NCBI GenBank assembly: GCA_036521875.1
Contig: DATDGX010000039.1
Coordinates: forward strand, 1-14,712
Direction: 5' to 3'
DNA: 14,712 bases
Source of the DNA: DATDGX01 sp036521875
GTDB taxonomy: Bacteria; Desulfobacterota; Binatia; Binatales; Binataceae
Under the pieces are notes generated by a model, which was not told where the DNA came from, ran no database searches, and saw nothing but the letters and a program-made list of their open reading frames with translations. This document shows, in pieces, positions 8,948-14,712 of this stretch; within the stretch, counting starts at the first letter, position 1, and the number at the start of each line of letters is the position of its first letter. The translations under genes and the position numbers were made by a program.

Positions 8948-9196
8948 GTGGAAATTAAGCGCCTCGTGATGATGGCGAACGATATCGGCGACTACTTCGC
9001 CGGCTATCCAAGTCATGATGAAGCCGTCGAAGGAATTGCGCTCCATCTGCGCAATTTCTGGGAGGCGCGGATGCGCCGCGACATCGTCGAATACGTCGTA
9101 GACGGCGGCGACGATCTGAAGCCGCTGGTGCGCGAAGCGGTCCTCACTATGACGGCCAAGCCTCCGGACACTTCAGAAGACGTTGGCGAGGGATGA
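8948..9196 (+). CDS. fdsD: Formate dehydrogenase delta subunit FdsD
   Basis: This is a small 82-residue protein typical of FdsD. The conserved pattern is visible: KRLVMMANDIGDYFAGYP (4-21), then EAVEGIALHLRNFWEARMRR (25-44) and LKPLVREAVL (57-66). In Rhodobacter capsulatus, FdsD is not a redox subunit; it assists maturation or cofactor insertion into FdsA together with the FdhD homologue FdsC. There are no cysteines and no membrane segment. GTG 8948 is used because the family begins just before KLV; no strong ribosome site is seen, and ATG 8969 is possible but would remove conserved residues. It follows fdsA after 46 bases, and its stop overlaps the fdhD start (ATGA, four bases), suggesting coupled translation. 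The acidic tail is unlike the core. Confidence 0.92.
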   Translation: MEIKRLVMMANDIGDYFAGYPSHDEAVEGIALHLRNFWEARMRRDIVEYVVDGGDDLKPLVREAVLTMTAKPPDTSEDVGEG

Positions 9197-10056
9197 CAAC
9201 CCGCAGCCAGACCGCCGACCAGGCAAGCGACGGTGCTCGCGATGAAATCCGCGAGCATCGTGCGCTCAAATGGCGCGATGGCGGGACCTCGACGCGCACC
9301 GAGAAACTCGCGGTCGAAGAGCCTCTCGAGATTCGGCTCGGCGGACGGCGCTTCACGCTCACCATGCGCACACCGGGCCACGACGAGGACCTTGCAGCCG
9401 GCTTCCTGTTTGCCGAAGGCTTTATCAACTCGGCATCGGAGCTTGGCGAAATACGCCGCGTAAAGGATCGGAAGGGCGCGCCCGAGCCGAACGCGATCGA
9501 CATTATTCTCAACGTGCCCGCTGACGGTCTCCGTCAGCGTCTCAAGCGCAACTTCGTGATCAGCTCGAGCTGCGGCGTATGCGGCAAGACCAGCATCGAC
9601 TCGATTCTGCGACGGCTCGAGCCACTGAAGCATCGGGCCACCGCGGTCAGTATCGCGGCCGCGACGCTCCTTAAGCTCGCGCCGCAGATGCGCGACGCGC
9701 AGACGGTGTTCGCCGCCACCGGTGGGATTCATGCCGCGGGACTCTTCGATTTGAACGGCACGCTCTCCACGCTTCGCGAGGATGTGGGCCGCCACAACGC
9801 GGTCGACAAGGTGGTGGGCAACGCGCTGATGAAGGAGATGATCCCGCTCGCCAACTTCGTGATGATGGTCAGCGGCAGGCTCAGCTTCGAAATCGTGCAG
9901 AAGGCGGCGGCCGCCGGAGTGCTGATCCTTGCGGCGGTCTCGGCGCCGTCGTCACTCGCAGTCGAGCTCGCTGCGGAGACGGAAACGACGCTGGTCGGCT
10001 TCCTGCGCGACGGCAGCTTCAATGTCTACACGCGCCCGGACCGAATCGCGTCATGA
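9193..10056 (+). CDS. fdhD: Formate dehydrogenase accessory sulfurtransferase FdhD (FdsC)
   Basis: FdhD carries sulfur from a cysteine desulfurase to the molybdenum bis-MGD cofactor and delivers it to formate dehydrogenase, which is inactive without the sulfido ligand. The 287-residue protein shows the family hallmarks: EEPLEIRLGG (42-51), the stretch MRTPGHDEDLAAGFLFAEGF (58-77), the Cys127-Gly-Val-Cys130 motif in SSCGVCGKTS that corresponds to the sulfur-carrying cysteine loop of E. coli FdhD, and REDVGRHNAVDKVVG. The C-terminal domain has MMVSGRLSFEIVQKAA and ends LRDGSFNVYTRPDRI. Its ATG overlaps the fdsD stop by four bases. In the Cupriavidus and Rhodobacter operons the order is fdsC then fdsD; here it is reversed (fdsG-B-A-D-C). 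This is the last gene of the operon, with 134 nt before the next gene. Confidence 0.95.
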   Translation: MTTRSQTADQASDGARDEIREHRALKWRDGGTSTRTEKLAVEEPLEIRLGGRRFTLTMRTPGHDEDLAAGFLFAEGFINSASELGEIRRVKDRKGAPEPNAIDIILNVPADGLRQRLKRNFVISSSCGVCGKTSIDSILRRLEPLKHRATAVSIAAATLLKLAPQMRDAQTVFAATGGIHAAGLFDLNGTLSTLREDVGRHNAVDKVVGNALMKEMIPLANFVMMVSGRLSFEIVQKAAAAGVLILAAVSAPSSLAVELAAETETTLVGFLRDGSFNVYTRPDRIAS

Positions 10057-10190
10057 CGGATACTCTGCGCGAGAAGGCATTCTCAGGGGAGAACCGCCCG
10101 AATTTTTCGTGCTGATTAGCGCGGAAGCGCCGACTGGCGCGCCTTCGCCCCTCCGCCTGAAAGCCTGTATGATCATGGCGGAGATGCCTG
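10057..10190. other. Intergenic gap after the formate dehydrogenase operon, with a small GC hairpin
   Basis: The 134-base gap carries a short stem (GCGCC at 10127-10131, loop GACT, GGCGC at 10136-10140), with GAA/TTC able to pair further out across a bulge. No T-tract follows, so it is not a clear intrinsic terminator; it may limit read-through or be a transcript structure. TATGAT at 10168-10173 looks like a -10 box but is too close to the next start to be convincing. Confidence 0.3.
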
Positions 10191-11954
10191 ATGTACCTGC
10201 GTAAGCGCGCCCTCGAGCGCATCGCCAACGAAAAGGTGCTTTACCCGCGCCAGTTCGGCGGCGACATCTCCGTCTGCGTCATCTATCCGAACATCTATCG
10301 GCTCGGGATGGCGAACCTTGGCTTCCAGGCCATCTTTCACATCTTCGAATCTGACGCGCGCGTCGCCGCCGATCGCGCGTTCCTTCCCGACCCCGACGAG
10401 CGCGCGCAGATGCGTAACAGCGGCGAGCAATTGATCTCGTTCGAGCGCGGCCGCCCGCTCAGCGACTTCGACATCCTCGCATTTTCGATCTCATTCGAGA
10501 CCGACTACCTGAACCTGCTTACGATTTTGCGCATGGCGGGAATTCCAGCGCGTCGCGCCGCGCGCGCGGGCCGCAGCTATCCGCTGATCATCGCGGGCGG
10601 CTCCGCGGTGTTCCTCAATCCCGAGCCGGTCGCCGACTTCGTCGACTTGTTCCTGATCGGCGAGGGCGAAGAGATGGTGCCGGAGTTCATCACGCGATTT
10701 GACGAGATCCGCGGCGCGCCCGAGGGCGACCAGGTTGACAAACTCGCGATCCTCGACGGCGCCTATCGCCCCGCCGACTACCTCCCCGTCTACGACGATC
10801 GCGGTTGCCTCGCCGACGTCAGCTACCGCGGATGCGGTGACGGCCGAGTCAAACGCCGTTTGATCGCTGATCTCGACCGCTTTCCGACCTCCTCGCTCAT
10901 CCTCACCAGGGAATCCGTCTTCGGCGATATGTTCCTGGTCGAGGCGAGCCGCGGATGCCAGTGGGGATGCCGCTTCTGTGCGGCCGGCTTCATGTACCGC
11001 CCGATTCGCTATCGCTCTCCCGAGCATATCGTCGCCGAGGCCGAACGCGGACTCGCCGAGCGCGGCGTCATCGGCCTGGTCGGCGCCGAGATGGCGAGCG
11101 TCCCCGGCGTCGCCGCGGTCGCCGAGGCGGTCGCCGCGCGCGGCGGGCGCCTCTCGCCGTCGAGCCTCAAGGCGGATTGCATCTCGCCGCGTCTCGCCGC
11201 CGCGCTCGCGCAGGGCGGCAATCACAGCGTGACCATCGCGCCCGAGGCGGGCAGCGAGCGGATGCGCAAAGTCATCAACAAAAATCTGAGCGAGGACGAG
11301 ATTTTGTCCGCGGCGCGCCTGATGGTGGGCGAGGGCGTCGAAAATTTGAAGCTTTATTTCATGATCGGATTGCCCGAGGAGCGCGACCACGACGTGCTCG
11401 AAATCGCCCGCCTCACCGGCCGCATTCTCGACGCCGCGCGCGCCGAGCGCCGCCGTATCGGGCGCGTCACCGTCTCGCTCAACCCGTTCGTGCCCAAGCC
11501 GTGGACGCCCTTCCAGTGGGACGCGATGGAGGACGCGCGCTCGACGCGGCGCAAAATCAAGCTGCTGCGCGCGCATCTCCAGCGCCTCGGCCCGGTCGAG
11601 CTAGACGCGGAGTCGCCGCGCGAGGCGTACTTCCAGACCCTGGTGTCGCGCGGCGATCGCCGGGTCGGACTGATCCTCGAGCGCCTCGACGCCGCCGGAT
11701 GCGAGGGTGCGGGGCCAATCTGGCGCGAGCTGGTTGCGATCGGCCGCGAGGCGCGCGAGCGCATCGGCGGCGATCTTCCCGACCCCGATTTCTTCGTGAC
11801 CCGCCACTACAGCGACGGCGAGTTGTTGCCGTGGGATTTTATCGATCATCATATTCACAAGTGGTTCCTGCTCTCGGAGCGGAAGAAGGCGCATTACGAG
11901 CATCAGACGCCGCCCTGTGACGTGACCCGATGCACGGTGTGCGGTGCGTGCTGA
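10191..11954 (+). CDS. B12-binding domain radical SAM protein, TIGR03960-like
   Basis: This 587-residue cytoplasmic protein joins an N-terminal cobalamin-binding-type domain (about 20-170, with VIYPNIYRLGMANLGFQAI and IIAGGSAVFLNPEPVADFVD) to a radical SAM domain. The radical SAM cluster ligands are Cys256, Cys260 and Cys263 in SRGCQWGCRFCAAGF (CxxxCxxC). Later motifs include SLKAD, IAPEAGSERMRKVINK and YFMIGLPEE. The tail has four further cysteines (576, 581, 584, 587, spacing CX4CX2CX2C), possibly an auxiliary cluster or metal site. It resembles the TIGR03960 family, whose reaction is not known to me. Relatives often carry or adjoin a TIGR03936/DUF2344 domain; none is fused here, and the next gene is not one. 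ATG 10191 has GGAG at 10180-10183 seven bases ahead. The protein lies outside the formate dehydrogenase operon proper, although same-strand read-through is possible. Confidence 0.88.
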   Translation: MYLRKRALERIANEKVLYPRQFGGDISVCVIYPNIYRLGMANLGFQAIFHIFESDARVAADRAFLPDPDERAQMRNSGEQLISFERGRPLSDFDILAFSISFETDYLNLLTILRMAGIPARRAARAGRSYPLIIAGGSAVFLNPEPVADFVDLFLIGEGEEMVPEFITRFDEIRGAPEGDQVDKLAILDGAYRPADYLPVYDDRGCLADVSYRGCGDGRVKRRLIADLDRFPTSSLILTRESVFGDMFLVEASRGCQWGCRFCAAGFMYRPIRYRSPEHIVAEAERGLAERGVIGLVGAEMASVPGVAAVAEAVAARGGRLSPSSLKADCISPRLAAALAQGGNHSVTIAPEAGSERMRKVINKNLSEDEILSAARLMVGEGVENLKLYFMIGLPEERDHDVLEIARLTGRILDAARAERRRIGRVTVSLNPFVPKPWTPFQWDAMEDARSTRRKIKLLRAHLQRLGPVELDAESPREAYFQTLVSRGDRRVGLILERLDAAGCEGAGPIWRELVAIGREARERIGGDLPDPDFFVTRHYSDGELLPWDFIDHHIHKWFLLSERKKAHYEHQTPPCDVTRCTVCGAC

Positions 11955-11963
11955 AAAAGACGC

Positions 11964-12043
11964 GGCTGAGAAAGAGTGAAACACGCGTGCCGGGAGACGC
12001 GCGCCGACAAGGACTCTGGCTACGAGAGACGGGGGCTGAGAAA
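11964..12043. repeat. Short direct repeat in the leader of the SH3-repeat gene
   Basis: GGCTGAGAAA occurs at 11964-11973 and again at 12034-12043, 70 bases apart, in the 113-base gap between the radical SAM gene and the SH3-repeat gene. It could be paired protein binding sites or chance. It superficially resembles the CTGAGA element of thiamine riboswitches, but the other riboswitch elements are absent. Confidence 0.25.
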
Positions 12044-12054
12044 AGACGGCAGGT

Positions 12055-12060
12055 GGAGGT
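12055..12060 (+). promoter_or_regulatory. Strong ribosome binding site that fixes the SH3-repeat protein start
   Basis: GGAGGT stands seven bases before ATG 12068. This decides the start against the longer open frame, which extends back to 11930 inside the radical SAM gene. Confidence 0.75.
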
Positions 12061-12067
12061 GAGGCAG

Positions 12068-12868
12068 ATGACTCAGCGGAATTTTGAGTCGGCTGGAAGC
12101 AGGGCGAGTCGCATCAGGCCGCCTCGTAGCAAGATGATTTCGGCGCTCGCGGGCGCCGCCGCAATAGTTGGATTGCTCGCGGGCGCGGGATTGCTCGCGA
12201 GCCCGCTCCTCGCGCAAGAAAAGGGCGTTCCCGAGACGTCGATCGTGCCCGCTCCCGGCCCCTCGTCGTCGCCCGGCGCAGAGGCTCCGCCGCCGGCCTC
12301 AGCGCCCAACGAGATGGCGCCGCCGGCATCGCCGGGCGAAGGCGCGCCGCCAGGCGAAGGCGCGCCGCCGCCGTCCGAGGCTGGCGGAGCCGTGCCACCG
12401 GCGCCGGGCGCGAAACCGAAGCCCAGACACATCGCGCATAAGGCGAGCGCGGCGAAGCTCAGTGCTTCCGACAAGGTAGTCGAGCCCACCGAGGCGCGGC
12501 TCAAGATTCTCAGCGACGACTGGGTCTTCACCGAACCGACCAAATGGAGCAAGCACATCGAGCGCGTTCACGCCAACATGTATGTGAACGTCACCGGGTC
12601 GACGCACTATTTCCTGCAAGTGAAATTGCGCAGCGGCGAGACCGGCTACCTCGACCCCGACGCCGTCGAGCTGGTGAAGCCGTCCGACAAGCTGTTCACG
12701 CTGACCCACGATGCGGACGTGATGGAGAAGCCGAACCGCTGGAGCCAGAAAGTCTCCGCGGTGCATCAGGGCCACGAAGTCCACGCTATCGGGATCGCGC
12801 TCAACTACGTGAAGATCAAGATGCGCAGCGGCCTCGAGGGATATATACCCCTGACCGCGCTCGAATAA
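12068..12868 (+). CDS. Secreted or membrane-anchored protein with Pro-rich linker and tandem SH3-like repeats
   Basis: The 266-residue product has four parts. The N-terminus is basic (1-23). A hydrophobic segment (about 24-46) ends at a plausible signal peptidase site after PLLA (residue 49), although an uncleaved anchor is possible. Residues about 53-120 form a Pro/Ala/Gly-rich linker with repeated GEGAPP units. Two SH3-like modules follow (about 143-204 and 208-266). The modules are alike: a K/R-W-S near the start, a V-H pair, then K-L/M-RSG-x-x-GY-L/I and a final A-x-E, which suggests internal duplication. Bacterial SH3 modules usually bind peptidoglycan or peptides in the cell envelope. 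No catalytic domain is present, so the protein may be an adaptor or anchor. The start is set by GGAGGT at 12055-12060. It may be cotranscribed with the radical SAM gene 113 bases upstream. Function unknown. Confidence 0.82.
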   Translation: MTQRNFESAGSRASRIRPPRSKMISALAGAAAIVGLLAGAGLLASPLLAQEKGVPETSIVPAPGPSSSPGAEAPPPASAPNEMAPPASPGEGAPPGEGAPPPSEAGGAVPPAPGAKPKPRHIAHKASAAKLSASDKVVEPTEARLKILSDDWVFTEPTKWSKHIERVHANMYVNVTGSTHYFLQVKLRSGETGYLDPDAVELVKPSDKLFTLTHDADVMEKPNRWSQKVSAVHQGHEVHAIGIALNYVKIKMRSGLEGYIPLTALE

Positions 12869-12990
12869 CCCGCGCCGCCGCCTCGCGCTGCCTGCGGTAT
12901 GAAAAAGAGAAACGCGGTCGTCCTCGGGGAGAATCGGTAACAGAAAGCGCCGTCATCTTGAGATAGAGAAACGAGAAGACCCCATTTGCG

Positions 12991-13010
12991 AAACCTACAC
13001 TGGGTTTTTT
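12991..13010 (+). terminator. Weak intrinsic terminator candidate after the SH3-repeat gene
   Basis: AAACC (12991-12995) can pair with GGTTT (13003-13007) across a seven-base loop, and T continues to 13010, making six Ts in a row at 13005-13010. The stem is short and only partly GC, so termination would be modest. It lies about 120 bases after the SH3-repeat stop codon. Confidence 0.4.
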
Positions 13011-13265
13011 CGTCCGCATGCTGTAGGACTAAGATGCGCGCTTCGCGCTGTTAGAACTTTCCGGGCCCTGAGATCCTTCTCAGCCGATGCTGCGATGCCA
13101 AGCCGTCCGCATCGCGACACGGCAGCGCGATGGACAACTATCTCTGAGTAGTATCGAGGGCCGCTGCAGTCCGGAACCAATGCGTTTTCGCACTCTCGTA
13201 ACATTCCGCCCCAGCAATTTCATAAGCAAGATCGTTAACACATTGCAGTCAATTGTAACTTCTGG

Positions 13266-13294
13266 TTGACAACCTCGTGCAGTAGCGATACATC
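13266..13294 (+). promoter_or_regulatory. Sigma70-type promoter candidate for the RHS locus
   Basis: TTGACA at 13266-13271 is an exact consensus -35 box. TACATC at 13289-13294 is at 17 bases, a weak -10 match. The surrounding sequence is locally AT-rich. The start of transcription would lie near 13300, leaving a leader of about 65 bases before ATG 13365. Confidence 0.45.
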
Positions 13295-13364
13295 TCGCAG
13301 TCTCTCGACTAGTCAAGCACATCGCCGCTCGCTGGAGTGTGACTGGTTGTGAAAGGAGCCGGCG

Positions 13365-14012
13365 ATGCATTTCTGCTCGGCTACGCACACCTCACGCGTT
13401 TTCGATAGGCTCACCGGTCCGCTGCCCTTGGGTATGACTTGCCGGCCAGCTAGTTCCAGTTCCGTTGCTCGATTCGAAGTGCGAATTCAATCCTCAGTCG
13501 AGGAGGACCTTGGCGTGCAATCAGCATCGTATCTCTTTGGTTGCTTCTTCCGCAAAGCAGTCGAGCTCGGCAGAGCTACGCGGTTATCGCTGGCGCTTCT
13601 GTGCGCGTTGGGACTGATCTTGGCGGCTACGAGTGTCTCTTATGCCCAGGTGACTTATGTTTACGACTTTAACGGCAGACTAAACGCGGTTGTCGATGGA
13701 TCCAATAACGTTGCCGCCTATCAATACGACGCCGTAGGCAACTTGTTGGGAATCTCGAGGGGCGTTGGTGTCGGCTTTAGTTTCGTGCCGATCCACGGTG
13801 CTTCGGGTAGCAAGGTAACTCTGTTCGGCTCCGGATTCAGTACCACAGCGAGCCAGGACACAGTCAAATTCAATGGCGTCATCGCGAGCATTACCGTCGC
13901 CGATCCGCTCAAGCTCATAGTTACCGTCCCCAGCGGTGCCTCCACGGGTTTCGTGTCTGTCACCACCCCAAGCGGTTCGTCCACCAGCGCGGTCCAATTC
14001 TCGGTTCCATGA
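13365..14012 (+). CDS. Small secreted YD-repeat (RHS) plus IPT/TIG domain protein
   Basis: The longest form has 215 residues. ATG 13365 has AAGGAG at 13353-13358 six bases ahead. An in-frame GTG at 13515, with AGGAGG at 13501-13506, gives 165 residues and a more normal signal peptide (hydrophobic 23-40, cleavage after VSYA at 44). In the long form the same hydrophobic segment begins only after about 72 residues, so the shorter start may be the real one. After the signal, in short-form numbering, come two YD/RHS repeats (YVYDFNGRL and YQYDAVGNLLGISRG, about 48-83). An IPT/TIG immunoglobulin-like domain follows (about 88-165: GASGSKVTLFGSGFS, VKFNG, TPSGSSTSAVQFSV). Full RHS proteins are usually over 1000 residues; this is a stand-alone module. 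It ends ten bases before the large RHS gene and is probably cotranscribed with it. Function is unknown; an extracellular role is inferred. Confidence 0.78.
   Translation: MHFCSATHTSRVFDRLTGPLPLGMTCRPASSSSVARFEVRIQSSVEEDLGVQSASYLFGCFFRKAVELGRATRLSLALLCALGLILAATSVSYAQVTYVYDFNGRLNAVVDGSNNVAAYQYDAVGNLLGISRGVGVGFSFVPIHGASGSKVTLFGSGFSTTASQDTVKFNGVIASITVADPLKLIVTVPSGASTGFVSVTTPSGSSTSAVQFSVP
13491..13506 (+). promoter_or_regulatory. Internal ribosome binding site partly folded into a hairpin
   Basis: AGGAGG (13501-13506) is eight bases before GTG 13515. TCCTC (13491-13495) can pair with GAGGA (13500-13504) across the loop AGTC, which would hide most of the ribosome site. If real, translation from the upstream ATG 13365 would open it. 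This bears on which start of the YD-IPT protein is used. Confidence 0.4.
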
Positions 14013-14022
14013 GGGGTTTTCC

Positions 14023-14712
14023 ATGAACCCAGATAAACTCCGGATTAGCTGCGCGTTAGCTATCAGCCTGGTGGTCGCTATACTGCTGGGGACTGGCGCA
14101 GAGGCGTTCGCCGCAGCGTGCAAACCCGATACATCGCTTTCAGGTTGCGTTGTCACGGGTGGCGTTACCCCCGCGTCGATTAATCCTGCTCCCGGCGAAA
14201 GCCTTACCGCGATGGGAGCCGGACTATTCGAATATTCCAAGACCGACCTCACTATTGCAGCGCCGATTCCAATCAACGTGACGCGCACGTATCGGTCCTA
14301 CGACAAGGACGTAAATAACAACATCGTCTACGGCGCATTCGGTATCGGCACGACGCTCAACTACGACATCTACCTGTATTCGGCGACCGAAGTCGCCAAC
14401 GGCCAGTTCAACTCGGCGAGCGTAGTAATGCCTGACGGCGCACAGATTGCCTGCGCCAACACCGACCCGGCGTGCACCACGAATTCGTGTCCGATCACGA
14501 GCAATACTGACTTCGTGTGTAACACCCAACCGGTGGGAATCTGGTTCAATTCCCATATCACGTACGACGCTACCGTGCCGAACGGTGGCGGATGGGATCT
14601 AACCCGCAAGGACGGAACGGTCTACAAGTTCGGCTATGGCGCCCCGTTGCAATCGATTAATGACCGCTACAACAACTCCCTGACAATGACCCGTGCCGGT
14701 ACCGGCGGTACA
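14023..14712 (+). CDS. RHS-repeat protein with DUF6531-like N-terminus, 5' part only
   Basis: The open frame has no stop before the right edge, so only 230 residues are visible. It begins with a signal peptide (hydrophobic 8-24, cleavage near AFA at residue 30). It continues with the DUF6531-type start of RHS proteins: GESLTAMGAGLFEYSKTDLT (58-77), INVTRTYRSYDKD (84-96), FGIGTTLNYDIYLYS (106-120), WDLTRKDGTVYKFG (191-204) and SINDRYNNSLTMTR (211-224). Six cysteines lie in the mature part (33, 42, 144, 151, 156, 166), four of them in a Cys-rich insertion, probably disulfide-bonded outside the cytoplasm. RHS proteins form hollow YD-repeat shells and may end in a toxin or adhesin domain; that end is not visible. 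The ribosome site GAGGGG (14011-14016) is six bases ahead of the ATG. The gene follows the YD-IPT gene by ten bases. Family call is good; the specific role is open. Confidence 0.82.
   Translation, partial: MNPDKLRISCALAISLVVAILLGTGAEAFAAACKPDTSLSGCVVTGGVTPASINPAPGESLTAMGAGLFEYSKTDLTIAAPIPINVTRTYRSYDKDVNNNIVYGAFGIGTTLNYDIYLYSATEVANGQFNSASVVMPDGAQIACANTDPACTTNSCPITSNTDFVCNTQPVGIWFNSHITYDATVPNGGGWDLTRKDGTVYKFGYGAPLQSINDRYNNSLTMTRAGTGGT

Larger units (their letters stand above)
12869..13364. other. Gene-free stretch before the RHS locus
   Basis: I find no convincing gene here. It holds a terminator-like hairpin (12991-13010), a GCGCG-CTT-CGCGC stem (13036-13048), a CTGAG/CTCAG inverted repeat (13068-13072 with 13079-13083), a TTGACA promoter candidate (13266-13294), the palindrome GACTAGTC (13307-13314) and an AGTCA/TGACT stem (13311-13315 with 13340-13344). 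From about 13.2 kb the sequence is visibly richer in A and T than the genes to the left. No tRNA or integrase-like sequence is seen. Confidence 0.5.

Noticed and set aside
10168..10173. TATGAT as a -10 box for the radical SAM gene
   Set aside because: No -35 partner is seen, and transcription would start on top of the ribosome site.
10491..11576. A 361-codon open frame on the - strand, opposite the radical SAM gene
   Set aside because: It is a GC-rich shadow; the + strand frame has clear cobalamin and radical SAM motifs.
12031..12067. GGGGGCTGAGA resembling the start of a thiamine riboswitch
   Set aside because: The second half of the riboswitch is missing, and the downstream gene is a secreted SH3-repeat protein.
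12952..12980. CGTCATCTTGAG stretch resembling ends of dispersed repeats found in some bacterial genomes
   Set aside because: No matching inverted end or second copy lies in the window, so a mobile element cannot be supported.

Overview
The window is a GC-rich bacterial chromosome segment in which most genes are on the + strand. The taxon cannot be fixed from sequence alone. A DUF6178 protein together with a TIGR03960-type B12-binding radical SAM protein points to a deltaproteobacterial-grade lineage (Desulfobacterota, Myxococcota or Binatota-like); this is an inference from which lineages usually carry these families.

Left part (1-3.9 kb), housekeeping-type genes. The window opens inside the 3' end of an rRNA methyltransferase gene (rlmE), followed by a predicted lipoprotein that joins a bifunctional-nuclease (DUF151) domain to a PDZ domain. 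A convergent DUF6178 gene of unknown function lies on the - strand. Divergent from it is thiD, encoding HMP/HMP-P kinase of thiamine synthesis.

Central part (3.95-10.06 kb), a complete operon for a soluble NAD+-dependent, molybdenum- or tungsten-containing formate dehydrogenase: fdsG, fdsB, fdsA, fdsD and fdhD (fdsC). Spacings are tight (6-nt gap, 20-nt overlap, 46-nt gap, 4-nt overlap). All expected metal and cofactor ligands can be read: the [2Fe-2S] cysteines of FdsG, the FMN/NADH loops and [4Fe-4S] cysteines of FdsB, five Fe-S motifs in FdsA, and the catalytic Cys-His plus the distant Arg of FdsA. FdhD supplies the sulfur for the cofactor and FdsD aids assembly. The complex should oxidise formate to CO2 and make NADH in the cytoplasm. 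A perfect GTATAC-centred palindrome just upstream of fdsG is a candidate operator.

Right part (10.2-14.7 kb). A B12-binding radical SAM protein with a cysteine-rich tail is followed by a secreted or membrane-anchored protein with a proline-rich linker and two tandem SH3-like repeats. A gene-free stretch of about 0.5 kb then carries a weak terminator-like hairpin and a TTGACA promoter candidate, and base composition becomes visibly more AT-rich. Beyond it is an RHS-type locus: a small secreted YD-repeat plus IPT/TIG protein, then the N-terminus of a large secreted RHS protein (DUF6531-like) that runs off the right edge. This last part looks like the start of an accessory region. I did not find a clearly undescribed system. 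The features most worth a second look are the nuclease-PDZ lipoprotein, the orphan YD-IPT gene with two possible starts, and the palindrome before the formate dehydrogenase operon.
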